From: Halichondria panicea
Taxonomy: Eukaryota; Porifera; Demospongiae; Suberitida; Halichondriidae
Direction: 5' to 3'
DNA: 64,000 bases
Assembly (NCBI RefSeq): GCF_963675165.1
Contig: NC_087392.1
Span: 2,681,001 to 2,745,000, forward strand
The translations under genes and the position numbers were made by a program. How positions within the stretch are numbered: position 1 is the first letter of the stretch; every line of letters begins with the position of its first letter. Shown piece by piece: positions 27,827-39,936 of this stretch. A model generated the notes under the pieces. The model saw only the letters and a list, made by a program, of their open reading frames with translations, searched no databases and was not told where the DNA came from.

Positions 27827-28830
27827 GAATCCGCCCCATTAGCACATCGGTGTCTCGCCCCACAGCACGCACTGTTCACAACCGTGTTGAATGCCTCGTT
27901 GTTTATAGCGGTATCGGGGTACAGGGCTTGGATAAATCCTATGTATAAACAAATAGTAAAAGGAGGAAGCTGTGCATATTATGCATGCATGTATAATAAT
28001 GTGGATTCGACATCGGCAATAGTTACCTTTCAGGGCTTCAAGGTCTTCCTTATCCATGGCTTTATTTTATTCCCCTTTCCTTCCTACGGCACACATGGTC
28101 CCTAGCTCACGGTCATCAAAGGCCATTGATAGAACTTTCCGTAAGGTGTATACTTCCAGTTTTGAGAGGGCACCATGCACTTTATAGTGGCTAGCTGGCC
28201 TTCAGAAAGGGACAGTGACCCTCCAATAAACTGTCCATTCCCTGCATATATAGACAGTATAATTAGCAAATGCTCACATATAATTATAGTAATTATATTA
28301 TGCTAATGATAAAGTAATATTATATAATTATATACTTACACTTTGAGCTTGTTTCAACTCCTCCGTTGCTCTCCATCAATTCCACGCGATCGCTCAACTT
28401 TTCCATGGTGCTAATTGAACTATCTAATTCGTGGGAAGATCCCTCATAATGTCTTGTTGTGTAAACTGTGGTGTCGGTGGGTGGCGTTGAGTTGGTGGTA
28501 GGTATTGAGTTGGTTGAGTTGGTGGTAGGTATTGAGTTAGTAGTTGGTATTGAGTAGGTTGAGTAGGTAGTTGGTGTAGTCGGTGCTGGTGGTAGCTGTG
28601 GCAGGTGTTGTGGAGTAGAGATGCCATAGGTACCTGAAACAAACTCTGCTCTTGCCTCACTATAGTACCACTAGGAATGAGAGAAATTGCAGCCTGAATT
28701 TTGTTTTCCAGTGACTTTTGGTACTAATGGAATTTTTTTGGCTGCTGCATTTTCAGCTCTTTTTCTTTTCTTTTTTTCGGTTACATCTATTTCAGTTGGA
28801 GAAGAAGGTATAACATGTAAATTAAAGCAC
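27827..28830 (-). pseudogene. Broken BEN-domain gene
   Basis: Exon-like blocks on the - strand: 28830-28690 (basic EKKKRKRAENAAAKK, a nuclear-localisation-like stretch), 28633-28340 (Thr/Pro/Asn-rich, then a short helix SSISTMEKLSDRVELMES), 28241-28027 and about 27913-27827. Splice junctions around the last three are good and in phase 1. The third block has a BEN-like start (NGQFIGGSLSLSEGQLA), the helix YTLRKVLSMAFDDRELG and then NKAMDKEDLEALK. The last block ends YPDTAINNEAFNTVVNSA and a stop. A frame change is needed near the QNWK/KLEV junction, and an in-frame TAA precedes NKAMDKE. BEN domains bind DNA and chromatin. The gene appears dead, unless the two breaks are sequencing errors. Confidence 0.55.
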
Positions 28831-28983
28831 CAGAGTGTCCGTTGTATTAGAACAACGAAAATTGCCCCGGATATTTAGAACACATGTAAAATTAATTAAA
28901 GCACCAGAGTGTCTGTTGTATTAGAACAACGAAAATTGCCCAGAAAAGTGTACAATAAATTAGGATATATAAATTATACGGTA
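28822..28983. repeat. Terminal fragment of the 399-bp TIR element family, inverted
   Basis: Reads CGTTGTTCTAATACAACGGACACT-type sequence on the - strand, with an internal duplication of about 50 bp. It ends at the outer ATACGGTA. Confidence 0.65.
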
Positions 28984-28990
28984 TAGCTTT

Positions 28991-29740
28991 TTAAATGACC
29001 CACTGTTGGTTTTGTCGACATTCTCGTAATAAATATGCTGGGTCTGGAGCACACATTCGCTTCAATTGTGACAGTTGCAGGTTTCGATGTTCAACTCCTC
29101 CTCGCAGGGCAAAAAACTTCCCGACGACGAAAAATTCAGCGTTTTGAAGTGATATTGGGGTAGATAATTCATTGTTCCACAGTTTAGCTTCTCTTCTTCG
29201 ACAAGATGTCAGCATGCTTCACTTGTACACCTACGCCCTCAGAGTGTAATGAGTGGAAAAAGTAGTCTAAGGTACCTTGGAGTGGCTTAATTGAAACAAG
29301 AATCCTGCTTATTCAGGAAGTTTGGGTATCCAGTAGTATTCTCACGTGCCAGAGTAGTCCACACAGTAGCTGATGATGGTTGAGGGTGCATGGGTACTTG
29401 TCGCTGTTAATCTTCCTTAGTTCAACAGCGAACCTTGAATGGTGGGTATTCAGAAATTGAGGGTCTGTTTCATTTGGGTATTGTTAATTCCTTGCATTTT
29501 CCTACTGTTCAAGCACATTAAGTAATAGCCTTGCTGGTGTTTTCAGGAGTAAATCCCCTTGCCATTTCCGCTAGCTTGTCTTCAGTTTCGAACTTGAAGG
29601 CAGTAGTGACTCTTGCAACTTTTTCTGCGAGTTTGTGAAGAAACTGACTCTTAAAGCGAGTTTGTGGAAGGAAGCGGTGACTTTTAAAGATGGGCGAGTC
29701 GGGTTTGTGTGCTGGGTTAATAATACGCATAAGCATTCGG
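28991..29740 (-). pseudogene. Crypton/DUF3504-like tyrosine recombinase remnant
   Basis: Read on the - strand from 29740 downward, the order matches the Crypton-derived DUF3504 domain seen in QRICH1/ZMYM-type proteins. KFETEDKLAEMARGFTPENT comes first, then RFAVELRKINSDKYPCTLNH followed by HQLLCGLLWHVR (about 29310-29440), then SLQNAEFFVVGKFFALRGG with EHRNLQLSQLKR (about 29050-29150). The pieces lie in different frames with stops between them, so the copy is dead. Cryptons move by tyrosine recombinase. The family call rests on remembered motif patterns. Confidence 0.6.
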
Positions 29741-30023
29741 TCAAATCACACAGTCATGGCTGCAAGCAAAGGAGAGTTAGTTATAGGAGAGTAGTTTTCT
29801 ATTCTTTTTCTAATGCTGTGAGTGAATTGTTGCTAGGAAGGTGGTTGCGTAGTAAATAAGTCAGTTGTTGACTGGTGACCTAGTAACTATGGCTTATAAC
29901 CAACCTATGCCGAGGGCGTAGCCATAATTACTACAGTAGAACCTCGCTAATCCGAATAGAGTGGGACCAAAATACATGACATTAACGGATGTCATTAATA
30001 AGACACTTGTGTACAGTTAGTAG

Positions 30024-30418
30024 TACCGTATATCTTCTAATTTATCGGACACTTCTAATTACCCCGGACACTCTTTTGGGCAATTTTCGTTGTTCTAATT
30101 GCTTTAATATTACATTTGTTCTAAATATCTGGACAATACTTTGAAAAGTTGAGTTACATTCACCATTCACAGACGGCAAGTAAGACAAGACTTAGAGTGC
30201 TGCAGTTAGATAGCTTTGAGTAGCTAGTTTTAGATAGCTAGTGCAACTATTCAGTCGCACACTGGTCTATTAAACTTAGCTAGCTCGCATGCAGCTGCTT
30301 GCTTGTTCTAATTATTCCGGACACTTCACATGCTGTATAAAAATCTGTTCCAATTATACCCGGACAATTTCCAAAATAATTATTTTTTGCTGTCCGATAA
30401 ATTAGAAGATATACGGTA
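30024..30418. repeat. 395-bp non-autonomous TIR element, copy 2
   Basis: Nearly identical along its length to 22676-23074, with the same TIR (TACCGTATATCTTCTAATTT). It has one internal deletion, after TTGTTCTAAT, and a small insertion near AAGACAAGAC. Such high identity implies recent movement. Confidence 0.9.
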
Positions 30419-30699
30419 GTATAATTTATAGTATGGATATTGCTGGTCTTCCTGAAAGCCCTGACAAGCAATACAGACAATAAACAAAATAGTATACAGT
30501 TATTTTATAATGTTCCTTCGTCTAATGAGTTCCAGATAATTGTAGATTTGTAAATAAAGGAGTTTTTAGCCAGTTCGTGTTAGGTTTAATGATGGTCATT
30601 TTTGTTGCTCGTACAGATGTCCTGAAGACACTTTGGTGAAATTCTGTTTAGAATCTTAATTCCCGTTTGTAACTTTCTTCTTGTTGAAAGTTTTTACCA

Positions 30700-31080
30700 T
30701 CCCTCTAAGGGGTTTTGATTTTGTGCCACTTAGAATATCTCTATCAATGAACTGTTCCTCCCATGTTTCGTCATCCGTATCATCACAAAAGGGTATAGGT
30801 CATTATCCCTATGTACTCATCGGTACTGCATAGATCATCATCACCCATCTGATTCAACAACGTATCTAGATCTTTATAAGCATTTACTACCGATGCGAGT
30901 CACAACAGTAGAATTGGCAGCAATAACACCACTTTTTCTGAAACAATTGACGACTGTCTCCTTCGTTACACAGTCTCGTGCATCGGATAGCTTTAAGGAA
31001 ATTTACTGATTTGGCTATTTCCGAAGCTGTACTATTAGTTTCGTCAATTTTGGAAAGCACAAAACGCATCAAGAGCTTCC
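30700..31080 (-). pseudogene. Tigger-like transposase C-terminal remnant
   Basis: The - strand encodes, in more than one frame, SEIAKSVNFLKAIR, then TKETVVNCFRKSGVI, then DLDTLLNQMGDDDLCSTDEY. In pogo/Tigger transposases this order (helix, nCFRkcG motif, acidic tail ending DEY) follows the DDE domain. Frameshifts and the missing catalytic core mark it as dead. Confidence 0.5.
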
Positions 31081-31110
31081 TAAAATGAATTTTGAAATTC
31101 TGGATAATTC

Positions 31111-31323
31111 CTAAATGTCAGGATATTCGATAGCAGGTACGGAGTGTAAAGTTATTAATGCAGCTGAGAAAGTGTATGGATCATCCATTGTCTTACTGAC
31201 TAAGTTTAGTTTCTTGACATATGGCTGTTTAACACCTTGTTCCAGCTCATCAAAGTATTTAGAGAATTTTCTTGCATTCTCAGCCATGGATGCACCAACT
31301 AATAACGTTGCTACCGGCTGCAC
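31111..31323 (-). pseudogene. Fragment of unknown transposon-like gene
   Basis: A 70-residue frame contains KKLNLVSKTMDDPYTFSAAL and VPAIEYPDI. The DPYT...YPDI pairing reminds me of the N-terminal part of SWIM/YqaJ-type element proteins of marine invertebrates, but I cannot confirm this. It carries no other domain. Confidence 0.25.
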
Positions 31324-32414
31324 TCATGCCATGCGCTCATACTTCATAATAAATAATAATATCCTTGGCCGGAAGTGGGTGGATCTGCTTGGCGATTGAC
31401 TGAGCATAAGATCATAAACATTCATTCATTATCGGATTTCATCAATGGAAACACCTTGTTAACTTAGAAGGCATTAACTTAGAGGCTGTCTAATTTGACG
31501 GTTTCTAATATTCTGAGATGTTCTGTCTCGGTTACTTTGTGACGGCAATGTGAGGAGCAATATACTGCACACTCACTAGCCTCGATCCCAGGCCGCACTT
31601 CCCACTTCACTTAAGGAAGTGGTCATTCTTTGCGTTATGTCGTGATAGACTGAAGTCTGTACATTGAAAGCTCTTTCTTTCACAAGCCATGGATTAATCT
31701 AGTACTTGCCTGGGAACGAGGTTGCAACTGCATGGCGGCATATATACAATGTACAGGATCTATGATGGCAGCAGATATAATTATTGTAAGGTTTCATGGA
31801 TCTGATCGATGGACTTTTTTTTCAATAAGTTAACTAAGCAAAACAAAACTTTAATTTCTAGTCTCAGTCTCATTCAATTAAGAGGACGTCCCGAGCTAAG
31901 AGTTATTGACCAGTCTACGCCTATTTTTCCTTAGCTTCGAGTTAACCGCTGCCTATTTGTGTCAGGTGATTGGTAATCGTATGATGACGTTCAGGTGGTG
32001 TTTTGTGGAAGCTTTGATATTTCTCTTGCGCTTCACAATTTGTAAAAACAAGCAAAATAATAGTGAGTATGATGTAATGTTGCAGGTAGAACAAACCTTT
32101 TGGTATGGTGGGTAAGCAATATATACCTTGTGATTGTGATGAGCTTTCAAGTGAATAACAACTGCATGGTGTTTCGAGGGAAGCTTTTGGTCTTTACAAT
32201 TGGACATGGCACACTGGCCTTTGTAACTTTAATAATGTGATACTGCAGGTATAATATATAGAACAAAACCTTATGATTGGCATAGTGAGTATGCCTAGTA
32301 ATTGTGGTGAGCTTTCTTGTTGAACTGGAACCCTCACATTTCTAACATCTGCATGTGTTAAGAAACTTGACATGTTATACAGGCACTTCAACCAAACAGA
32401 TCAGTCCATGCTCT

Positions 32415-32580
32415 CTTCTTTGTAAATCACTGGTGCTCCCACTCCTTGATTACTGTAGCAGTGTGTGGGACCCCTCATCTTCTAGTGCTATCAATCAGCT
32501 GGAGCCTGTTTAGAAGTTCGCAACTAGATCGACTTGAGATTTGTACTAAACGCTGGTCAAGACTGTCTCTTATCGGTCAT
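32415..32580 (+). pseudogene. Non-LTR retrotransposon reverse-transcriptase scrap
   Basis: The + strand reads KSLVLPLLDYCSSVWDP followed by SSSAINQLEPV and a stop. This matches the C-terminal part of LINE reverse transcriptases, where a segment like RPILEYASTVWDP precedes INKLEAVQ. It is interrupted by stops and too short to be functional. Confidence 0.7.
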
Positions 32581-32708
32581 TTTTTTTTGTAAATATGTTG
32601 TTCCACTTTGGAAATTAAATAATGTACTTAGTTCGCCTGTTTTCTTTACTTTCCTGTTTGCTCACTTGGTTTTTTTTTGGATTAATTGTCCTTATACTGT
32701 TATGTCTG

Positions 32709-32900
32709 TACGGTATAGTGCAACATTTTTGAGGCACTTAAATTTCGTGGAATGGCCTCTAAAAGCATTTCGTGGGTCACTGTTTACCGAAACACTCCCA
32801 GGCTACGCCTTCAATCTTCGCACATTATATAAGTTTACAGATAAAGATTCGTGTAGCATTGCTGCTCATGAAAACAGCGAATTTTTCGTGCTATACGGTA
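32709..32900. repeat. Small TIR element (TAC(C)GTATAG-ended)
   Basis: The left end reads TACGGTATAG (one base off) and the right end CTATACGGTA. AATTTCGTGG and GAATTTTTCGTG lie next to the ends, as in the 19226 and 12358 elements. Confidence 0.55.
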
Positions 32901-34006
32901 TAATTATGCCACTGTTATTTTTCTTGTTGTTTTGGTTAGGATTACCTTAATATTAACTTTCACTTGCTATTATTTCAGGTGCTATTATTTTGGTATGCTC
33001 CTTAATATGCTCTAAAAAAATAAATAAAAACAACTGGTGGTAGGAAATATAGACTAACTGTAAAGCAGTAGCTAGAGTGATAGATTTTGCCAAAAAGTGC
33101 AGTAAAAAAAAATGTTGAAAGGAAATTAACACGGAAGTACATGTAATATGTTATATACATTAATTTCTGTTCGTAATGACCTTTCTTGTCAACCATAACT
33201 GTTTGGTATTTCATATCGTCGTAGATGTTTGAAGGCACAACGTGGAAATGAGCTATCGATTACTTCTTGACAGGCCTTTATCTATGGTTTGACTGATGTG
33301 TGAGTATGTGTTCTAAAACAAATCATTTCTTTGCATGAACTTTCTAACCAAGCTATCTGGGTTTACAGATAGAATAAGGGACGTCGCTTTCAACGGAATT
33401 ACATGGGTGGATACAGCGACAAAATCCACTTCTCGTTTCGCGAGAAAGTTTTGTCCTCTACCTCTTAATTTTTCTTCTTTCTCCGTTTTTGTATGCACGC
33501 TGCTGAGGATTATTACTTGGACCACTTGCTTCTACGTCGATCACTCCATTTTAATGCTAAACAATTTAAGTGGACAATCTTTTTGTTCAAGATTTTGGAT
33601 AGGGTTTGACTAATGTGTTATTGCTCTCAACACCAGTTCGTTCTATGAATTTTCGTACCCATCCCATCTGATGCTTTAAAATTAGTCAAGGTAGATTCAT
33701 GCACTGTACAAACAACTCGTCCTTTCTCCACACAACAAGGTCACAATACATATACTGAACATTATTTAATTTGTCGTCAGCCTGAAGCCCTCCCTCCACC
33801 CTTTAAGGACCCTCTCTTTTAAAGACGACTATACCGAGACAAAATCTGTGGGTATGATAAACGTCCTTCATGAATCAACAAATTATCCGCCTGATCACCA
33901 TCTGTATTTACATTGTAATAATTGACTCCCTTGAAGACTTTGAATGTCAACATGCAGTTTCTTCCTTGGTTGTCCCCAGGCAAGTTTTGACAATTCTTTC
34001 TTCAAG

Positions 34007-34121
34007 GTAGCACTCTTACTGATGTGTATGTGGGACTGACTGATGAGCAGGCACTTAGGCTAGCCATGCATGCAGGAGCAACTCGCTTTGTGCACAAGAT
34101 GGACGTACTCATCGAGATTTG
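34007..34121 (+). other. Exon-like fragment of unknown gene
   Basis: The block between TTTCTTCAAG and GGTAAGTT is open: TDVYVGLTDEQALRLAMHAG, then FVHKMDVLIEIW. No neighbouring exon is recognisable. It may be a scrap of a transposon-borne gene. Confidence 0.25.
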
Positions 34122-34479
34122 GTAAGTTAATCAAGAGGGGTTAATCAATACGCCCAAAATTATACGTAATAATACACAACCATATAATTATTAATTATTT
34201 TATGGCACATGTACGTATAGGTATAGAGCTTGTCAACACAAGTCCTAGGAATAACATTCAGCGACTCCCCAAAAAACACATGATTGTGTATGCAGAAATG
34301 TAATTGCAGTTACTATTTTGGAAATCCATCAGATCTTTCTGTGTGGAAAAATGAATAGCTCGCCCAGATCGAAATTGTTGGTCTTCGAGGATTTCTTGCT
34401 TCTGCTCTTCTCCACAGCAAAAGGCAGACCAGAAACAGTATGTATTAAATATGCAAGTGCGTAAGTATAGATAATGTTA

Positions 34480-35122
34480 ATGGAAGTTCAAGTTTGTTTG
34501 GGAGGTGTGACTGTTACTGCGAGGCCAGCGTGGTATGGTCAGGGTCCTGAGAATCTGATGAATGCATATACTTTATTTTGGCTCACCATATGGCGGTGTT
34601 CCAATGAGCTGGCTCTGCTCAGCTGAAGGTGATTCTGGCACTGTAAAGAGAATAAGTACTACCGCTTGACCAAGTGGGGTGAGTTACGTACCAGTCACTA
34701 CCTCCTCATCCAATATATGGGCCCATACATCTGTGTTTATGGTCCATAAACATTCCTGACCCAATCTGCGAAGGCCTTTGGCTTTTGATTGATACAGCAT
34801 ACGTACTTCAGCATAAATTATTGGAAGTTTGTTTGGGAGTGCCACTGTGACTGTGAGGCCAGCGTGGTATGTCAGAGTCCTGAGAGTCTATAGATAGATC
34901 TGAATGTTTTACTTTGTTTTGGCTCACCATATAGTGGTGTTTCAGTAAGCTGGCTCTGCTCAGCTGAAGGTGATTCTGGCACTGTAAGGAGCTACTGCTT
35001 GACCAAGTGGGGTGAGCTACGTACCAGTCACTACCTCATCGGCCCATACATCTGTGTTTATGGAACTTGTGGTCCCACCTGACCCAATCTGCGAAAAGTT
35101 GCCTTTGGCTTTCGATTGGGTT
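34480..35122 (-). repeat. Tandem duplication of about 315 bp containing exons of an unknown gene
   Basis: The units 34480-34793 and about 34813-35122 align along their length (shared words GAGGCCAGCGTGGTATG, TTTGGCTCACCATAT, GCTCTGCTCAGCTGAAGGTG and CATACATCTGTGTTTATGG). On the - strand an exon with good borders lies at 34879-34692, reading LTYHAGLTVTVALPNKLPII ... INTDVWAHILDEEVVT. A 54-nt cassette reading PESPSAEQSQL(I/T) is present in both units with GTGAGC donors. Other parts carry stops. I do not recognise the protein. Confidence 0.55.
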
Positions 35123-35414
35123 TTCCCTCACAAATCACATACTTCCTCTGTATATACATATACAGATAGTTCTCTGTGTACTAAATGCAAGTACTCACTA
35201 GGAGTGCCAGGCTTTTCATGAAGTTCTTTCAATTTCATCGCCCATAGGGGCCTTCAGTGTTCTGACTGTCTCCTTGGCCAGATCACTACATCTCTTCCAA
35301 GGGAAATTTCTGTAGGGTTGGTGATCTAGGACTTACGCGACCAATACTTTTGTTACAGCCACAGACAATTATTTGATGATAAATTGTACCTTGCGTCTCT
35401 CGCCAATGCGCATG

Positions 35415-35610
35415 TCACCTCAACCTCTTCTTTGCCCATTTTAATGTTGCAGCCAGAATATCTGGATCTGCTGCATCATCTGTGTCCATGGCTGCTGTCA
35501 TTTGTGCCTTGATTGATGGGTCTCCCACTTGCCTACTCTCAGACATCAAAAAGAGCTTTGCCAATTTGGAACCCAAGGATGCCTGCAATTGTAAAATTGA
35601 TGTACAATTT
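35415..35610 (-). other. Terminal-exon-like open stretch of unknown gene
   Basis: The - strand reads LGSKLAKLFLMSESRQVGD, then IKAQMTAAMDTDDAAD, then ILAATLKWAKKRLR and a stop. It lies directly upstream on the same strand of the duplicated exons at 34480-35122 and may have belonged to the same gene. Confidence 0.3.
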
Positions 35611-35699
35611 ATGAGAATTTGTCCATGTGTCCACACCTTACGATGTGTTCTCCACAGCAAAACGTGGGTGCATGTTCTTTTCAATCGTATAGCCCGGTA

Positions 35700-38600
35700 T
35701 TAATTTTTTTGTTCCTCTCGAACCTGCCTAAGATTTTCACTGATTTCCTTCAAAACTTCTTACCTTAAATAAACATTCTCAGTGATTTACAGTGAGGATA
35801 AGTAGAGTGGTTGTGTTGCGGGTGAGCCTCAGTTGTCAGTTGTTTTTTTTAACGGTATATTCCGCCATTGACCTTTGTCAGAGACATCTCCCTCTGTATA
35901 CACACAAATGCCGTCACGTATAATTATTGGAACAAGGGAATTTGTATACCTTTCTGTCTTGAAAGACTTTTGTAGAACAATCAAAATGTAACCGTTTACT
36001 TAAGTGGTCAGTGCTTTCTCGACTGTAGTGAGCTGGAGTTTCCGATGTCGATTAATACCAACCTTTTCCTACAAGTGTACACTGATATCAATGTGTAGTG
36101 TGTAATTGGACCACCACTGTGTATTTAAAATTGATTTGCTTTGGCACTACTGTATATGAATAGTAACTCACTTATCTTTGTTTTTGGCTACAGGCAAACT
36201 GGACACCTTATTAACTAATTTGTATTTATGCCTTACTTTGGAAGTGCTTGGGATATCCTTTTTTGTCATTGACATACAGCTGCAATACCCCCAGTATGCG
36301 CATGCTTATTAAAACATTAGGCTCTGGAGCGCCTCATGCATGCACACCAGACATAATAAGTATTTTCTTTTGCACACAAAAATAGGCAAGTAGTCATACA
36401 TACTGAAAGACAGGTCCAGGCAAACAGCCTGTAATCAAGACGTTTGGCCTGTAGATCATGCCGTAAACAGGACGTGGGCTAACGTCCTATTTACAGCCTG
36501 TGAGAACGGCCTGTACACAGGACATGGGTGGGCTACGTCCTGATACGGGTCTGTTATCTAACAGCCTGAAACGGACCGGACTCATGGATTTTTGGCTGTA
36601 TATACAGTACAGAAATGATAAACGAAGCTGTAGCTGCATGATAATAATCAGTTTTGGTTCATAACATGGTAGGGTTCACTATGCAGTAACTGTTCTTGTC
36701 TCTTCGAGGAACACTGAGAGTTATGATTTTAACTGTTCCGGGTCCATCCGGCCTGGCTTCTGTTTCTATGCTACAGCCATGCATATATTAAAATAATTTA
36801 CTGCCCATTCAGTAGACTCTTGTGTCTTTTTGGGAACGATAGTGTAGCAAGCTTGCTGTTCCTTGTTAGCTAGCCGTATACAGAACCGAGAAGCTTGGGC
36901 TGGGGGCTGGGGCTCAAGTGCAGGTTTTTTTGGCAAAATATTGTATATATACGACGGTAAACTTCAAGTTAAGATAGTACATAGTTTACAAAGTCAGTAA
37001 ACTTAGCGGTTCTTTGTATTCCTTTTACATCTGGCAGCTCAAGAAGTAATTCTTGAAAAAAAGTAAAAACATCCATGCCGCCACAGGTTTGGGGTAGCTG
37101 ACGTAGTAGCACAACGGTAAATTCTGGCACTTAAAAAAAAGAAGTTTTCCTTGTGTGGAGGAGTTCTCGGTTTTGCTGGTGAAAATAACCAAACGTGTTT
37201 CCGTAAACGAGTTCATTTTCAATATAATTATCAGCAATATACTGATTCCATGCTGCATGTGTGTGCATGGCTGGGAATTCCTCTTCTGCTCTGTGAATTA
37301 ATTAATGTATAATTATAATTGGTGATCGTACTTCAGAATCCTGTGTTGTAGTGTCCCAAATTCCGAGGGCTTGTAGCAGAACTCGAAAACAAGATTGCAG
37401 TGATTGCCAAGTCAACACATTGTCATGTTCAATAGCGCCTACGCTTGCCTGTATGATTTGTTCGACTCTGATTAATTATTGCGCTCTCCTATTTACACAA
37501 AAACTGTACTTTTCATTGCTAGCATCAATGACTTGCAGTCTGCTGTGGTTTTGTCGTTTGATGGCAACTTGATTATTCTACTATTGGTATTTGCTCTTGC
37601 TGTTCTGATCTGTTTCGTTTTTACGTGATAGCACGAGGCTAGTAAGAACAGTATCTACCTGGGATAGAAGTAATATAGCAAATTATAATTATATCGCTAG
37701 ATGCATAGTGCAGGTAAAAGGGTGCTAACAATTTTTGAAACTGAGTGCCCTGATAACGTCCTCAGGCAATGTATTCTCAGTGGTGGATAACGTTAATGAA
37801 GTAGGCACCAACGGGGTCAGGGTTTCATCTAGGGTTAAAAGTGTGATGTCAGGTTTACCCCTAGGTGAGTTTTTTTATTTGTTTGTGACCTATACAAAAA
37901 CTTCTAACCTGGTATGCGGTAAAAAATTATTTGTGGCAAATCATAAGCTTCGCTGCCGGGCTTGCACGTTGGCTCTAAAGCTAGTATCCAGATGCTGATC
38001 ATTCCGAAGCACGGCACATTCCATAGGCAATGGCACTATGGTCGGCCAGACAATGCATCGACATGCTGTTGGTACACCTCCTACTCCAAAAACTGTGTAA
38101 GAAAAGAAGGCATGAGATAAAGTCAGTTATTTTGACCACCTGCATGATTTTTGAGGAGAGAGAGGAGTGAGATTAGTCTGTAGTTTGAGTTAATTTGTTG
38201 ACCTCTATGCAGTAGAAAAAAAGCAGGAAGTTTAGTTGCCTTGTAAGGATACGGATCTAAGTTAGGTCGACAAAAGGATGCGACTTTTTAGGGGGGATAG
38301 CTTGTGGAAGAAATCCTGCAGAGAATTGTTTGTTAGTGAAAGAGTGTAAGAAGCGAGCTTTGAGGAGTGTGATATCATTCTAAACTTTTTGTGCTTTGAT
38401 CAGTTGCAAGGTGTCTGGCGGTTTTGTGTTTCTTGCAAGCTATGGTAATGTTATGTATAGGGAGGGTACAGTTCACAATCTTTGAGGGGATATAATAATG
38501 GAGTCAGCAGACATATTAAATTATAGGCTAGTAAATCCACATTTTACATTTTTTTTGTGTTTTGGGCAGGAGGAACCAAAACAAAGAGGTGATCATAAAA

Positions 38601-39936
38601 GATAGATGTGGAGGAGGTTGACTGTGTGGACTTGGATATATGTTGCGTTTTATTAACGCCTAGACATGATTTCGAGGTGCGTCAATGTGTTAACATCCAT
38701 CCCCCAGCAGGAGGAGAGTTCTGACGGGAGAATGTCTAGTGCGTCCTCTACATTCGGCTACTAAGCAATTCCAGTAATTATTTCCCTGCCATTAAATTTT
38801 ACGTTTGTGTTGTTTCTGCTGATAGTGGGCATACATTTGTACCTTAGTTTTGATAATAAGTGTTAATGGGTGCACCAGGAAATCAAGGCATCCGCTCGAT
38901 TGTCTCTGTAAAACGAGGCAGCAAAGCCAAATCCTATAACTGTTTTAGTTTGTTCCTCCACTTAAGGCAAACATTTGTCGATTTTACGCTCAAGGCTAAT
39001 ATCCTATGTGCACAAGTTAAGGCGTGCAGTGCAGTGTCGGCTGGCCCAACCTCAGCAGTGTGAGCTTAATAATTATTTTATTGAACAAGGAATTTACCCC
39101 AGCTGTGTTGTATTGTGTTGTACAGACTTGGAGCAGAAAGGCCAAATCACAGTTTTGACACAGATGCAAAAAATTTTGATTACGGGAACTGCTGTCAAGT
39201 TCCCCTGGGTTGTGCAGGGAAGATGGGGTAATACGCCCAAGGCCATCTTACCTGCACAAGGCGTGCAGTGTTGACTGGCCAACCTCAGCAGTGTGAGTTG
39301 AACTTGTGTGTGTGTGTGTGTGTGTTGTACCGCATGTTTGGTATGAAAAGTATGTGAACTTAATAATTGTTATTGAACAAGGAATTTACTCCAGCTGTAT
39401 TGTATGTGTATTGTATGTGTTGTACAGACTTGAGCCGTACAACTGTTGATTCAGATGACTAAGGCAGCTGCTGGATGCATGATAACAGGAATTGATGCAC
39501 TCCTGATGATAAGTATACCCTGAGATGAACTGATTGTATGTAGGACATTGCTTGTACAATAAATTATATAATTATACCTACTTTATTGCTTAATGTACGA
39601 TCACACTGATTGGCAGATTCTAAATGCCCGATGCTAATTTTTGGCAACAATAATTTCGTTCAAAATTGCACATAGGTATATTCAGTTATTGCAGCAGTTC
39701 ACGTAGTAGTGAATTATTAGTTAGTTAGTGTACGTTTTTATTACTGCATGGTTTGTTATCGCATGTCTTAATTGCTTGCGAGATTGAGGTGGTTGCAATT
39801 TAATCAACGTTGTCACAGTATCCAAACTAATCTACAACAAAATCAAACCTTAACTAATACTTACTAATAATTATAGAAAGCTACAACAAAAAACTACAAT
39901 TTGTTTGACTCTGATTAAAATATGCTAGAACAATCG
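35700..39936. other. Gene-free stretch with local repeats
   Basis: I find no supportable exon. Noted items: a patch rich in CAGCCTGT/GGACGTGGG words at 36405-36590; a diverged direct repeat sharing GCGTGCAGTG...CCTCAGCAGTGTGAG and TTGAACAAGGAATTTAC (39017-39110 against 39257-39430); and a (TG)n microsatellite at about 39304-39324. Confidence 0.4.

Noticed and set aside
33313-33613. Overlapping open frames on both strands near 33.3-33.6 kb
   Set aside because: No recognisable motif; local sequence is weakly repeated (GGTTTGACT(G/A)ATGTGT), which suggests decayed repeat.
37351-39282. Several open frames of 60-100 codons
   Set aside because: No motif, no splice partners and no similarity to one another; they look like chance frames in repeat-derived DNA.
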